This document shows, one piece after another, positions 44,905 to 53,755 of a stretch of 64,000 bases of DNA (position 1 is the first letter of the stretch; every line of letters begins with the position of its first letter). The stretch is from Devosia sp. SL43 (GTDB lineage: Bacteria; Pseudomonadota; Alphaproteobacteria; Rhizobiales; Devosiaceae). The position numbers were made by a program, and so were the translations under genes. The notes under the pieces are model-generated. The model was not told where the DNA came from and did not search any database. It saw only the letters and a program-made list of their open reading frames with translations. The stretch is taken from positions 2,472,501 through 2,536,500 of the forward strand of contig NZ_CP063401.1 in the NCBI RefSeq assembly GCF_021729885.1. Reading direction: 5' to 3'.

Positions 44905-45951
44905 ATGACCACCCAGACATTTCCAATGAACGCCTGGTATGCGGCCGCGTGGGACACCGAGATCAAGCGTGAGCTACTGCCGCGCAAAATCTGCGGAAAA
45001 CCTGTGGTTATGTACCGCAAACAGGATGGAACGCCGGTGGCGCTGGCCGATGCCTGCTGGCATCGCCTGCTGCCGCTCTCCATGGGCGAGCTCTATGGCG
45101 ACAATGTCATCTGCGGCTATCATGGGCTGGAATTCGACGATGCCGGCCGCTGTGTATACATGCCGTCGCAGGACACCATCAATCCATCAGCCTGCGTCGT
45201 GTCCTATCCGCTGGTCGAGAAACACCGCTTCATCTGGCTGTGGATGGGCGATCCGGCGTTGGCCGACCCCGCCAAGGTCCCGGACCTGCACTGGAACGAC
45301 CACCCGGACTGGGCGGCCGATGGCAAGCTGATCCACGCCAAATGCGACTACAGGCTGGTGATCGACAATCTTATGGACCTGACGCACGAGACCTATGTGC
45401 ACGGCTCGTCCATCGGCAACCGTGCGGTGGCCGAGGCGCCATTCACCGCCACCCATTCCGACAAGACCGCGACGATCACCCGATGGATGAAGGACATTGA
45501 TGCGCCCCCGTTCTGGCGCGGACAGCTGGGCAAACCGGGCAATGTCGATCGCTGGCAGATCATCAATTTCGAGGCGCCCGCCACCATCGCCATCGATGTC
45601 GGCGTGGCCGTGGCCGGTACGGGCGCTCCAGAGGGTGATCGCAGCCAGGGCGTCAACGGCTTCGTGCTCAACACCATCACGCCCGAAACCGACAAGACCT
45701 GCCACTATTTCTGGGCCTTTGCCCGCAACTACAAGACCTCCGAACAGCGTCGCACCCATGAATTGCGCGAGGGCGTGGCCGGCATCTTCCGCGAGGATGA
45801 GCGCATCCTGGAAGCCCAGCAGGTCGCCATCGACAACAATCCGGACCACGTCATCTACAATCTTAATATCGATGCCGGTTCGATGTGGGCGCGCAAGCTG
45901 ATCGACGCGATGATATCGGACGAGCAGCAACACCGCATGGCGGCAGAATAG
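44905..45951 (+). CDS. vanA: Vanillate O-demethylase, oxygenase subunit
   Basis: 348 residues; Rieske non-haem iron oxygenase converting vanillate to protocatechuate plus formaldehyde. Rieske ligands Cys51/His53 (CWHRLLPLS) and Cys70/His73 (CGYHG); mononuclear iron site in DNLMDLTHETYVHGSSIG. Ends RKLIDAMISDEQQ as in VanA. ATG 44905 has AGAGGAG upstream. The downstream order vanA-vanR-vanB splits the two enzyme subunits with the regulator. Its product feeds pcaHG. Confidence 0.95.
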   Translation: MTTQTFPMNAWYAAAWDTEIKRELLPRKICGKPVVMYRKQDGTPVALADACWHRLLPLSMGELYGDNVICGYHGLEFDDAGRCVYMPSQDTINPSACVVSYPLVEKHRFIWLWMGDPALADPAKVPDLHWNDHPDWAADGKLIHAKCDYRLVIDNLMDLTHETYVHGSSIGNRAVAEAPFTATHSDKTATITRWMKDIDAPPFWRGQLGKPGNVDRWQIINFEAPATIAIDVGVAVAGTGAPEGDRSQGVNGFVLNTITPETDKTCHYFWAFARNYKTSEQRRTHELREGVAGIFREDERILEAQQVAIDNNPDHVIYNLNIDAGSMWARKLIDAMISDEQQHRMAAE

Positions 45952-45954
45952 ATC

Positions 45955-46698
45955 ATGGCCGTCTCTCCCCAGACGCGGCAGCAGCCGCAATCGCTGAAGG
46001 CGCTGATGGGCGTACGCGACCTTGTCCTGGGCGGCCATGCCCGCCCGGGTGAGCGCCTGTCCGAGGTGGCGATTGCCGAAAAGCTCGGCATTTCCCGCAC
46101 GCCCATCCGCGCTGCCCTGGCCCGGTTGGAGCAGGAAGGTCTGCTCGAACTCATCCCCTCGGGCGGTTACGCGGTGCGCGGCTTTGCCCGCGAGGAGGTG
46201 ATCGACGCCATCGAACTGCGCGGCGTGCTGGAAGGCACGGCGGCGCGGCTAGCGGCCGAGCGCGGGGTGCAACCCAACCGTCTGCGCGCCATCAAGGAAC
46301 TGGTGCGGGCGCTGGACGAGACGGTGCGCGACCGCCCCGAGGACATGGAATTTGACCGCTATGTCGAACTCAACGCCGCCTTTCATGAGGCGTTGGCGGG
46401 CCTGTCGGGTAGTGAGACTATTCGGCGCGAGATCGAGCGGGTGACGCGCCTGCCCTTTGCCTCGCCCAGCGCCTTTCTCGACCAGCAGGCCGATGTGCCG
46501 GCCTTCCGCCAGTCGCTGCTGGTCGGACAGGCGCAGCACAAGGCCATCGTCAATGCCATCGAACTGCGCGAGGGCGGCCGAGCCGAAGCACTGGCGCGCG
46601 AGCATGCTCGGCTCGCCCGTCAGAACCTGGAATACGTTGTCGAGCAGGATCGCAGCCTGCTGCGCCGCGTGCCGGCTTTGGCTTTGGTCGGCGAATAG
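45955..46698 (+). CDS. vanR: GntR-family regulator (VanR-like)
   Basis: 247 residues. Winged HTH about 15-85 (GERLSEVAIAEKLGISRTPIRAALARLEQEGLLELIPSGGYAVRGF) and an FCD (FadR C-terminal) domain with helices ELRGVLEGTAARLAAERG and metal/ligand His in ELNAAFHEALA. Probably represses van genes until vanillate is present, by analogy with known VanR. It sits 3 bases after vanA and 10 bases before vanB, so it is autoregulated with them. Confidence 0.88.
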   Translation: MAVSPQTRQQPQSLKALMGVRDLVLGGHARPGERLSEVAIAEKLGISRTPIRAALARLEQEGLLELIPSGGYAVRGFAREEVIDAIELRGVLEGTAARLAAERGVQPNRLRAIKELVRALDETVRDRPEDMEFDRYVELNAAFHEALAGLSGSETIRREIERVTRLPFASPSAFLDQQADVPAFRQSLLVGQAQHKAIVNAIELREGGRAEALAREHARLARQNLEYVVEQDRSLLRRVPALALVGE

Positions 46699-46708
46699 GG
46701 GGAACGCC

Positions 46709-47677
46709 ATGCGCAACAGACAGGAATGGCGCCAGGGCATCGTCACCCGCGCAGAGAGCATCGCCGACGATGTGCGGCTGCTCGAATTCGCCGTCGAAGG
46801 GGCATTGCCCCGCTTTGATCCGGGCTCGCACAGCAATTTTCGCGTGAGCCTGGGCGAAGGACAGGCCATCCGCACCTATAGCTGCCTGCCTGCCCCAGCC
46901 GGCCACATCAGCGTGGCCGTCAAGCATCACGAGCATAGCCGGGGTGGCTCGCGCTTCATGTGGACTCTCGAAACCGGGACGGCGATCGACCTCAGCGTGC
47001 CGGAGAACCGCTTCGAGCTGGCCTGGCGCGCGCCCTATTACCTGCTGATGGCCGGAGGTATCGGGATCACCCCGATCTATGGCATGGCGCTGGCGCTGCA
47101 GCGGCGCGGCATTCCGTTTCGGCTGGCCTATGGTGGCCGCAGCCGCTCGGTCATGGCCTTCGCCGATATGCTTGAGGCGGAGCTGGGCGATCGTGTCGCC
47201 ATCCATGCCGGCGATAGCGGCAGGCGCATCGACGTTGCCGCCGAAATTGCCGCCCTGCCCGCCAATGGTGAGCTCTATGTCTGCGGTCCGATCGACATGC
47301 TCAACGCGGTCAAGGCCGCCTGGGCCGCTGCCGGTCGGCCCATGGGCCGGTTGCGCTATGAGGTGTTCGGCGATAGCGGCCTGTTTGCCGAGGGGCCGTT
47401 CACTGTCGAAGTCCAGGGGCTTGGCCGCTCGGTTTCGGTGCGGCCCGACCAGACCCTGCTCGAGGCGCTGCTCGGGGCGGGCGTCGAGATGATCTATGAT
47501 TGCCAGCGCGGCGAATGCGGCCTCTGCGCCGTCGATATCGTCGCCCATGATGGCCCCATCGACCACCGCGACGTCTTCTTCAGCGCCGAGGAAAAGCACG
47601 AGGGCACCCGCATGTGCGCCTGCGTCTCGCGCCTCGCCAGCGGTAAGGCTGTGATCGACGTCGGCTACCGCGCCTGA
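46709..47677 (+). CDS. vanB: Vanillate O-demethylase, ferredoxin reductase subunit
   Basis: 322 residues; passes electrons from NAD(P)H via flavin and a 2Fe-2S cluster to VanA. FMN/NAD domain: RTYSCLPAPAG, YLLMAGGIGITPIYGMALAL, LYVCGPIDMLNAV. The C-terminal plant-type ferredoxin domain carries YDCQRGECGLCAVDI and a later Cys (CACVSRL), the four cluster ligands. ATG 46709 follows GGGGGAAC. Confidence 0.95.
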   Translation: MRNRQEWRQGIVTRAESIADDVRLLEFAVEGALPRFDPGSHSNFRVSLGEGQAIRTYSCLPAPAGHISVAVKHHEHSRGGSRFMWTLETGTAIDLSVPENRFELAWRAPYYLLMAGGIGITPIYGMALALQRRGIPFRLAYGGRSRSVMAFADMLEAELGDRVAIHAGDSGRRIDVAAEIAALPANGELYVCGPIDMLNAVKAAWAAAGRPMGRLRYEVFGDSGLFAEGPFTVEVQGLGRSVSVRPDQTLLEALLGAGVEMIYDCQRGECGLCAVDIVAHDGPIDHRDVFFSAEEKHEGTRMCACVSRLASGKAVIDVGYRA

Positions 47678-47690
47678 TTGTCGGCAAAAA

Positions 47691-47712
47691 GAAGGGCGCC
47701 GAGGCGCCCTTC
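47691..47712. terminator. Rho-independent terminator between vanB and TRAP operon
   Basis: GAAGGGCGC-N4-GCGCCCTTC, 9-bp stem. On the minus strand it is followed by TTTTT, so it ends the TRAP operon cleanly; on the plus strand it may also stop the van transcript. Confidence 0.88.
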
Positions 47713-47736
47713 AAGTCGTCAGGATTTCGAGATCGG

Positions 47737-48765
47737 TTACTGGGCCGATTCTGCCGCAACCATCGACACGGCCTGCTCGTAGAGTGCCTTGCCGTCGAGA
47801 CCCAGAGCTTCCATGTCAACAAACCACTGGTCGATGGTCGGCTGCGCAGCCGCCTTCCAGCGGGCCGTTTCAGCTTCGTCGAGCGTGATGATGTTGTTGC
47901 CCAGACCAACGGCAATCGCAGCACCGGCGGCATCGCCCTTGTCCATGGCGCGTCCAAAGAATCGAGCGGTTTCGACGCCGGAATTGGCATCGATGATTGC
48001 CTTGAGATCGTCGGGCAGCGCGTCGTAGCTTGCCTGGTTCATAACGAAGGCAAAGGTCTGGGTGTAGAGGCCGTTAGCGCCGGTAAAGCCGGTGTGGTTC
48101 TTGACCAGTTCGGCAATCTTGAGCGATGGCGTTACTTCCCATGGAATGGTTGTGCCGTTGATCACGCCCTTGGACAGGGCCTCGGTCACTTGCGGGACGG
48201 GCATGCCGATCGGTTCGGCACCGAGCCGGCCAAGCATGTCCGAAATCACGCGCGAGCCGCCGCGGATCTTCATCCCGGCCAGGTCTTCCAGCTTCGTCAC
48301 AGGATTCTGCGTGTGGAAGAGGCCGGGGCCATGGGTGTGCACGGCGATCAGGTGAACGCCTTCGAACTCATCCATGGCATTGGCTTCGACATACTTCTGG
48401 AACGCCACCGAGGTCGCCTCTGCAGAGGTGACCAGGAAGGGCATTTCGAACACTTCCGATTTGGGGAAGCGGCCAGGTGTATAGCCGAGCACAGTCCAGA
48501 TGATATCGACCACGCCATCCTTGGCCTGGTCGAACAGGGCCGGCGGAGCGCCACCCAGTTGCATCGCCGGATACAGCTCGAACTTGATGCGGCCGCCCGA
48601 CTGTTCCTCGATCGCCTTGGCCCACGGCTCGATCGCCTGGGCAGGAATAGTCGCCTGTGCCGGCAGCATCTGGTGGATGCGCATGGTCACTTCCTGGGCC
48701 AGCGCGCTGCCGCACATCAGTGTCGCAGCGATGGCGCCGGTCAATGCCGTCTTGAATAGGTTCAT
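47737..48765 (-). CDS. TRAP transporter substrate-binding protein (DctP family)
   Basis: 342 residues, signal peptide about 1-26 (ending GSALAQ), then DctP fold: MRIHQMLPAQATIPAQAIEPWAKAIEEQSGGRIKFELYP, LEDLAGMKIRGGSRVISDMLGRLGAEPIGMPVPQVTEALSKGVING. The Arg in KIRGGSR is the usual carboxylate-binding residue. Sequence context suggests aromatic carboxylates, as in the TarP proteins. It is the last gene of a Q-M-P operon, separated from the permease by a hairpin. Confidence 0.9.
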   Translation of the reverse strand: MNLFKTALTGAIAATLMCGSALAQEVTMRIHQMLPAQATIPAQAIEPWAKAIEEQSGGRIKFELYPAMQLGGAPPALFDQAKDGVVDIIWTVLGYTPGRFPKSEVFEMPFLVTSAEATSVAFQKYVEANAMDEFEGVHLIAVHTHGPGLFHTQNPVTKLEDLAGMKIRGGSRVISDMLGRLGAEPIGMPVPQVTEALSKGVINGTTIPWEVTPSLKIAELVKNHTGFTGANGLYTQTFAFVMNQASYDALPDDLKAIIDANSGVETARFFGRAMDKGDAAGAAIAVGLGNNIITLDEAETARWKAAAQPTIDQWFVDMEALGLDGKALYEQAVSMVAAESAQ

Positions 48766-48812
48766 TGTTTCACTCCCTTGTTTGCGCTTGGAAAGCGCGT
48801 TGCAGTTTCGTT

Positions 48813-48840
48813 GTCCGCGCCCGCCTCCACGGGCGCGGAC
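48813..48840 (-). promoter_or_regulatory. Intercistronic hairpin between TRAP permease and binding-protein genes
   Basis: GTCCGCGCCCG-N6-CGGGCGCGGAC: a perfect 11-bp GC stem without a U-tract, in the 83-base gap. It probably shapes message stability so that the binding protein is made in excess, rather than ending transcription. Confidence 0.65.
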
Positions 48841-48848
48841 AGGCAGTT

Positions 48849-50171
48849 TCAGTAGAGCAGGCGCACCAGGAACAGCGAGATGACCGGGAAGCCGGCCAAT
48901 ATGGCTGTGCGGATGAGATCGCTCGCGACAAATGGCAGGACGCCCTTGTAGGTCTGGCCAAGCGAGGTGCCCTTGGCCATGGAGTTGATGACGAACAGAT
49001 TCATGCCCACCGGCGGGGTGATGAGCCCCACCTCCACCACGATGAGAATGAGAATGCCGAACCAGATGGCGAACTCTTCCGGCGGCAGGCCGAAATCGAG
49101 CGCCATCATCATGGGGAAGACGATCGGCACGGTGAGCAGGATCATGGACAGCGAGTCCATCACGCAGCCCAGGATCAGGTAGAGGACCAGAACTGCGATC
49201 AGCACGACCCACGGGTTGAACCCCTGCGCGGTGACCCATTGGGCCGAAACCTGAGGCAATTGCGACATGGCAAGGAACCCATTGAGCGCGGCGGCGCCCA
49301 GCACGATCAAGAAGATCATGGCGGTGGACGACGCTGTCGCGAGGATGGCTTCGATGAAGTTCTTGCCATTGAGGCTGCGGTTGACCAGCGAGATGATCGC
49401 TGTGCCGGCCGCGCCGATGGCCGCCGCTTCGGTGGGGGTGAACAGGCCGCTATAGATGCCGCCGATCACCACGATGAAGACGACAAGCACTGGCCAGACC
49501 CCGCCCAGCGCCGCGAAGCGTTCGCGATAGGGCACCCGCTCGGCCGACCCTGCGGACTCGGGGTTCACCCGCGCATAGATGGCGATGGTTATCATGTAGC
49601 CAATGGCTGCCAGGATGCCCGGTACGAAGGCGGCCATGAAGAGCTTGGAAATATTCTGCTCGGTCAGGATGGCATAGATGACCAGGATCACCGAAGGCGG
49701 GATGAGAATGCCCAGCGTTCCGCCGGCTGCCAGCGTGCCCGTCGCCAGGGCACCGGAATAGCCATATTTCTTGAGTTCAGGCAGCGCGACCTGGCCCATC
49801 GTGGCAGCCGTTGCCAGTGACGAACCGCAGATCGCTCCAAAGCCGGCGCAGGCGCCAATGGCCGCCATGGCAACGCCACCCTTGCGATGGCCAAGCCAGG
49901 TTGCAGCGGCCTTGAACAATGCGGCCGACATACCGCCCAGCGTCGCGAACTGTCCCATCAGCAGGAACAGCGGCACCACCGACAGCGAATAGCTGGCGAA
50001 AGTGCTGTGAGTCAGGCTCTTGAACTGGGCCATCACGGGATTGAACGAGCCGGTGATCAAATACGAGCCGCCCACACCGACGGCAAGCATGGCCAGGCCG
50101 ATCGGAATGCGCAGGAAGATCAGCAGCAGGATGACCGGAAACGACCAGAGCCCAAGTTCAACATTGCTCAA
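48849..50171 (-). CDS. TRAP transporter large permease subunit (DctM family)
   Basis: 440 residues, about 12 hydrophobic segments. Typical stretches: VVPLFLLMGQFATLGGMSAALFKAAATWLGHRKGGVAMAAIGACAGFGAICGSSLATAATMGQVALPEL, GTLAAGGTLGILIPPSVILVIYAI, and VGLITPPVGMNLFVINSMA. The start is TTG 50171, overlapping the small-permease stop (TTGA) with GGGAG 7 bases upstream; no ATG fits. Confidence 0.93.
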   Translation of the reverse strand: MSNVELGLWSFPVILLLIFLRIPIGLAMLAVGVGGSYLITGSFNPVMAQFKSLTHSTFASYSLSVVPLFLLMGQFATLGGMSAALFKAAATWLGHRKGGVAMAAIGACAGFGAICGSSLATAATMGQVALPELKKYGYSGALATGTLAAGGTLGILIPPSVILVIYAILTEQNISKLFMAAFVPGILAAIGYMITIAIYARVNPESAGSAERVPYRERFAALGGVWPVLVVFIVVIGGIYSGLFTPTEAAAIGAAGTAIISLVNRSLNGKNFIEAILATASSTAMIFLIVLGAAALNGFLAMSQLPQVSAQWVTAQGFNPWVVLIAVLVLYLILGCVMDSLSMILLTVPIVFPMMMALDFGLPPEEFAIWFGILILIVVEVGLITPPVGMNLFVINSMAKGTSLGQTYKGVLPFVASDLIRTAILAGFPVISLFLVRLLY

Positions 50172-50704
50172 TGGGAGGCTCCCGAAGTAACGGCTGGTAC
50201 GCGTCCGGCCACGGCATCGGCCAGGCTGCGGACAAGGAGATAGAGGGCGACAATGATCAGAGTGACGGCGCCAACCAGACCGGCGGCAAAGGACCAGCCC
50301 AGCGGCATGCGCAGCAGCAGCGTCGTTTCGCCATAGTCGAACTTGTCGATTGTGCCCAAGGCATGCCGCCAGGTGAGGAACACCGCCACCGCGAGCATCA
50401 GCGCGTCGCAGAACACCAATAGCCAGGCATTGAAGCGCGGCCCCAGCATATCCGTGAAGATGGCAACCACGGCATGGCCGCGCGTCAGGTGTGCCCAGGG
50501 CAGGAAGGCGAAAACGGCAAAGCCGACGCCAGCCTCGACCAGTTCATAATCGCCCAGCACCGGACCGAGCCCTGCCCAGCTCAGCGAACGGCCAATGACG
50601 CTGACCACGATCAGCACGACAATTGCCACGAGCACCAGGCCACCGGCAATCGCCACCGCCTTGGCCAATCCGGCGACGAACCGGCCGGCTAGAGTATTGT
50701 CCAT
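50168..50704 (-). CDS. TRAP transporter small permease subunit (DctQ family)
   Basis: 178 residues, four hydrophobic segments (about 15-40, 55-75, 90-112, 135-158). VSVIGRSLSW and GVGFAVFAFLPWAHLTRGHAVVAIFTDML match the DctQ pattern. ATG 50704 is used here, but TTG 50710 has better spacing to GGAGG and cannot be excluded. First gene of the TRAP operon, 112 bases after the crotonase gene on the same strand. Confidence 0.88.
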   Translation of the reverse strand: MDNTLAGRFVAGLAKAVAIAGGLVLVAIVVLIVVSVIGRSLSWAGLGPVLGDYELVEAGVGFAVFAFLPWAHLTRGHAVVAIFTDMLGPRFNAWLLVFCDALMLAVAVFLTWRHALGTIDKFDYGETTLLLRMPLGWSFAAGLVGAVTLIIVALYLLVRSLADAVAGRVPAVTSGASH

Positions 50705-50816
50705 TTCCAAAGGCTCCTCCCTTCGTCAATGATTGCCCTCATTGCGCCTGCGGCAAAAGCGATTTTCTAGACCGTTTGTATAACCCCCAAACTATATTGT
50801 CGGCTCGCTTGACCGC

Positions 50817-51590
50817 TCAGACAAACTTCGGCTTGCGCTTTTCGAGAAAGGCCCGCAACCCCTCGTCGGCGTCTGCGCCCGTCTGGCTCAAGGCGGCCGC
50901 AAGGCTTTCGGCGTAGAGGCCGTCCTCCGACGACATGTTGGCGATGCGCGCGATCGACTGGATGATCAGATAATTGATCGTACCCGAATTCCGGGCGATC
51001 TGTCCGGCCAGTTCCAACGCTTTGGCCAGTCCGCCGCCCTCGGTCGCCAGATAATGGGCGAGACCAAGCCGTTCGCCCTCCTCGGCGCTATAAGTCCGGC
51101 CCGTCAGCATCATTTCGGTCAGGCGGTCGGGGCCGATAATCCCGGCCAGGCGCACCGTGGCGCCACCACCCACAAAAATACCGCGCTGGCCTTCGGGCAT
51201 GCGGAACATCGTGCCCGGCTCGGCGACGCGGACATGGCAGGCCGAGGCGATTTCGAGCCCGCCGCCCATCACGGCTCCGCTCATTGCCGCAACCACGGGG
51301 ATGCCGCTGAACTGGATGAGGCCCATCACCGCGTGCCAGTTGCGCGAATGGCGCATCACCTCCTGCGGCTCGCGCTTGACCTGCTCGCTGAGGTCGAGCC
51401 CAGCCGAGAAATGCCCGCCCTTGCCCGACAGCACGACAACGCGCACGCCATTTGGAATCGCGCTGAAGAAGCGGCGCAGGGCCTCGATTGTCCGGTCGTT
51501 CACCGCATTGCGCTTGGCCGGGCGGTTGAACTGCAGATGGGCAATGGCGCCATCGACCTGCACGTCCAGCACCAACTCGTCTTCGATCAT
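50817..51590 (-). CDS. Enoyl-CoA hydratase (crotonase family), hydroxycinnamoyl-CoA hydration
   Basis: 257 residues. Oxyanion-hole segments GKGGHFSAGLDL (about 56-67) and GAVMGGGLEIASACHVRVAEPGTMFRMPEGQRGIFVGGGATVRLAGIIG (about 105-153). The Glu in MPEGQRG and the Glu in DRLTEMML are candidates for the catalytic pair. With the SDR, thiolase and thioesterase beyond, it most likely hydrates feruloyl-CoA to the beta-hydroxy ester. An isomerase or lyase (vanillin-forming) activity cannot be ruled out. Divergent from the acyl-CoA dehydrogenase across a shared operator. Confidence 0.85.
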   Translation of the reverse strand: MIEDELVLDVQVDGAIAHLQFNRPAKRNAVNDRTIEALRRFFSAIPNGVRVVVLSGKGGHFSAGLDLSEQVKREPQEVMRHSRNWHAVMGLIQFSGIPVVAAMSGAVMGGGLEIASACHVRVAEPGTMFRMPEGQRGIFVGGGATVRLAGIIGPDRLTEMMLTGRTYSAEEGERLGLAHYLATEGGGLAKALELAGQIARNSGTINYLIIQSIARIANMSSEDGLYAESLAAALSQTGADADEGLRAFLEKRKPKFV

Positions 51591-51648
51591 TCTTCACCCC
51601 GAGCGTTCATTGTCGGCGATCCGTTTTTCCGATATCACCGTGCCCAAG

Positions 51649-51669
51649 ATTGTTCTACTATATAACAAT
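51649..51669. promoter_or_regulatory. Ferulate-module operator, site A
   Basis: A 21-bp inverted repeat ATTGTT-N9-AACAAT between the divergent crotonase and acyl-CoA dehydrogenase genes, 16 bases before the latter's ATG. Read on the minus strand its centre is ATATAGTAG, almost the same as site B (ATATAGCAT) at 58066-58086. Probably bound by the MarR protein at 53276-53755. Confidence 0.75.
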
Positions 51670-51684
51670 TCGGGATACCAGCGG

Positions 51685-53283
51685 ATGATGCGTCAACACG
51701 ACGATATTGTTTTCGCCCTGCGGGCGGTGGGCGCCACGGGCGCGTGGGATCTCCCCGAATGCGAGCGCGTGCTGTCGGCCTATGGTGACTTCGTCGATAG
51801 TCGGGTTGCGCCCAGCAATATCGAGGGTGATCGCGAGGGCTGCCGCATCAAGGATGGTCGCGTTCACCTCCCGGCAGGCTTGCCGGAACTCTATCGCGAC
51901 TATGTCGATCTCGGCTGGCAACTGCTGCCCCTGTCGCCCGGTATTGGTGGTATCGGCGCGCCCCATGGCGTCTGTTGTGCTGCCACCGAAATGCTCGGTG
52001 GCGCCAACCACGCCTTCCAGATGCTGGTGGGTCTCGTGCCTGGAGCCATCAGGGTTATCGAGCGCTTCGGCACAGCGGCCCAGCAGGCAGAGCTGATCCC
52101 GCCGCTCGCAGCCGGCACGGCGCTGGCCACCATGTGCCTCACCGAGCCCGGTGCCGGTTCTGACCTGGGCGCAATCGGGACGGTCGGGCGCTCTGATGCT
52201 CAGGGCGACTGGGCGTTGACCGGCGACAAGATATTCGTATCTGGCGGCGATCAGGACCTCAGCCAAACCATCCTGCACCTGGTGCTGGCGCGGACCGGTT
52301 CAGCCGGCGAGGGCACCAAGGGGCTGTCCCTGTTCGCCTGTCCCTCGCACCTACCTGATGGCAACCGCAACGCCATCCACCTGCTCCGCATCGAGCAAAA
52401 GCTGGGCCTGCACGCCTCGCCCACCTGCCAGTTGCGCTTCGAAGGCGCGGCAGCGCACTTGCTGGGCCGGCCGGGCGAGGGCCTCACGGCCATGTTCGTG
52501 ATGATGGATCACGCCCGGCTCGACGTCGCCATGCAGGGCGTTGCGCATGCCGCACGCGCCCACACCCTGGCGCGCGACTATGCAGCGCAGCGCCGACAGG
52601 GCGGACGCATCATTGCCGAACACGGCGACGTGGCACGGATGCTGCTGGAAATGGACGCCCTGGCCATGGGCACCCGTGCCATGGCCCTTCGTACGGCAGC
52701 CCTGCTCGACGATACCGATCTGGCGTCCTTTCTGACCCCGGTCTGCAAGGTCTTCTGCACTGAAGCCGCAACGACCGTGGCGGATAACGGCATCCAGGTG
52801 CTGGGCGGCTATGGCTATCTCCCCGAATACGGCATGGAGCAAATCTGGCGCGACGCCCGCGTCACCCGCCTCTATGAAGGCACCAATGGCGTCCTCGCCA
52901 TGACATTGGTGAAGCGCCTGCTGGGTGGAGCCGGCGAGACGGCCTTTCGGCGCGAGATCGAAGCCGCGATGGCCCTGGCGCCATCACCCGCAGTGCGGCA
53001 AGGCGCAGAGACCGTGTTAAGCGCCTGGCACACAGCGCGGACCGCCATTGAGCCGATTGCCGATCGCGGCATGGTCGCTGCGCCGTTCATGCGCTTGACC
53101 GGGCTGCTGTATTTCGCTGCCTGCTGGATCCGGCTCGAAGCGGCCGGTTCCGACGCTGCCGACCCTGGACGGATTGCGCGCCCGGCCCGATTTGTGCGCG
53201 CGGCACTCTTGCCCGAGGCCATCAGCTTGCGGATAAGGTGCGAAGCGATGGCCACTGCCGACGAGGATCAAGGGAATGGATGA
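51685..53283 (+). CDS. Acyl-CoA dehydrogenase, long DmdC-like type
   Basis: 532 residues, flavin-dependent acyl-CoA dehydrogenase. LPPLAAGTALATMCLTEPGAGSDLGAIGTVG holds the FAD-contact TEPGAGSD motif; GLHASPTCQLRFEGAAAHLLG follows. The motif RDARVTRLYEGTNGVLAMTLVKRLL carries the catalytic Glu. The position suggests oxidation of dihydroferuloyl- or other phenylpropanoyl-CoA to the cinnamoyl-CoA, like HcaD of Acinetobacter. ATG 51685 (or 51688) lies 16 bases after operator A. Its stop overlaps the MarR start by 8 bases. Confidence 0.85.
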   Translation: MMRQHDDIVFALRAVGATGAWDLPECERVLSAYGDFVDSRVAPSNIEGDREGCRIKDGRVHLPAGLPELYRDYVDLGWQLLPLSPGIGGIGAPHGVCCAATEMLGGANHAFQMLVGLVPGAIRVIERFGTAAQQAELIPPLAAGTALATMCLTEPGAGSDLGAIGTVGRSDAQGDWALTGDKIFVSGGDQDLSQTILHLVLARTGSAGEGTKGLSLFACPSHLPDGNRNAIHLLRIEQKLGLHASPTCQLRFEGAAAHLLGRPGEGLTAMFVMMDHARLDVAMQGVAHAARAHTLARDYAAQRRQGGRIIAEHGDVARMLLEMDALAMGTRAMALRTAALLDDTDLASFLTPVCKVFCTEAATTVADNGIQVLGGYGYLPEYGMEQIWRDARVTRLYEGTNGVLAMTLVKRLLGGAGETAFRREIEAAMALAPSPAVRQGAETVLSAWHTARTAIEPIADRGMVAAPFMRLTGLLYFAACWIRLEAAGSDAADPGRIARPARFVRAALLPEAISLRIRCEAMATADEDQGNG

Positions 53284-53755
53284 CCAACGAGCGGCGCCAC
53301 CAGCCAAGACGCCGCGCCGTGGTTTTCGCGCCGATGTCGTGACCGACATTGTCGGCTATCGCCTGCGCCGGGCGCAGATTGCCATCTTCCAGGAGTTCAC
53401 GGCGCGCTTTGCCGACCATGACCTCCGCCCCGCCGAATATTCGGCGCTGGCGCTGATCGAGGCCAATCCGGGCAGCAAGCAGATCGAGATCGCCAAGGCG
53501 CTGGGGATCAAGCGCGCCAACTTCGTGGCGCTGATCAACGGCATCGAGGCGCGCGGCCTGATCGAACGCCGCCTGCCGCCGGACGACCGGCGCTCGCAGG
53601 CGCTGTTCCTGACGCCGTTGGGGATCGAGACCATGCGGGTGCTGAATGCGGCCCAGGCCGAGTTTGAGGCGCATTGCGTCAAGAAGCTGGGCGGGCCGGC
53701 GGCCCGGGATCAGCTGATGGATCTGCTGTCTCGGTTGCTTGACGACGCCGAATAG
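53276..53755 (+). CDS. MarR-family regulator of the ferulate module (HcaR/CouR/FerC-like)
   Basis: 159 residues. Winged HTH about 50-115: RPAEYSALALIEANPGSKQIEIAKALGIKRANFVALINGIEARGLIERRLPPDDRRSQALFLTPLG, with the conserved D-R-R wing. Known relatives (HcaR, CouR, FerC) repress hydroxycinnamate genes and release DNA on binding the CoA thioester. The paired operators at 51649 and 58066 fit such a role. Converges with the thioesterase gene with zero gap (TAG/CTA at 53753-53758). Confidence 0.88.
   Translation: MDDQRAAPPAKTPRRGFRADVVTDIVGYRLRRAQIAIFQEFTARFADHDLRPAEYSALALIEANPGSKQIEIAKALGIKRANFVALINGIEARGLIERRLPPDDRRSQALFLTPLGIETMRVLNAAQAEFEAHCVKKLGGPAARDQLMDLLSRLLDDAE

Noticed and set aside
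50817..51590. Crotonase called as feruloyl-CoA hydratase/lyase (vanillin synthase)
   Set aside because: A vanillin-forming lyase would make the adjacent dehydrogenase, thiolase and thioesterase pointless. I keep it as a hydratase but cannot exclude lyase activity from sequence.
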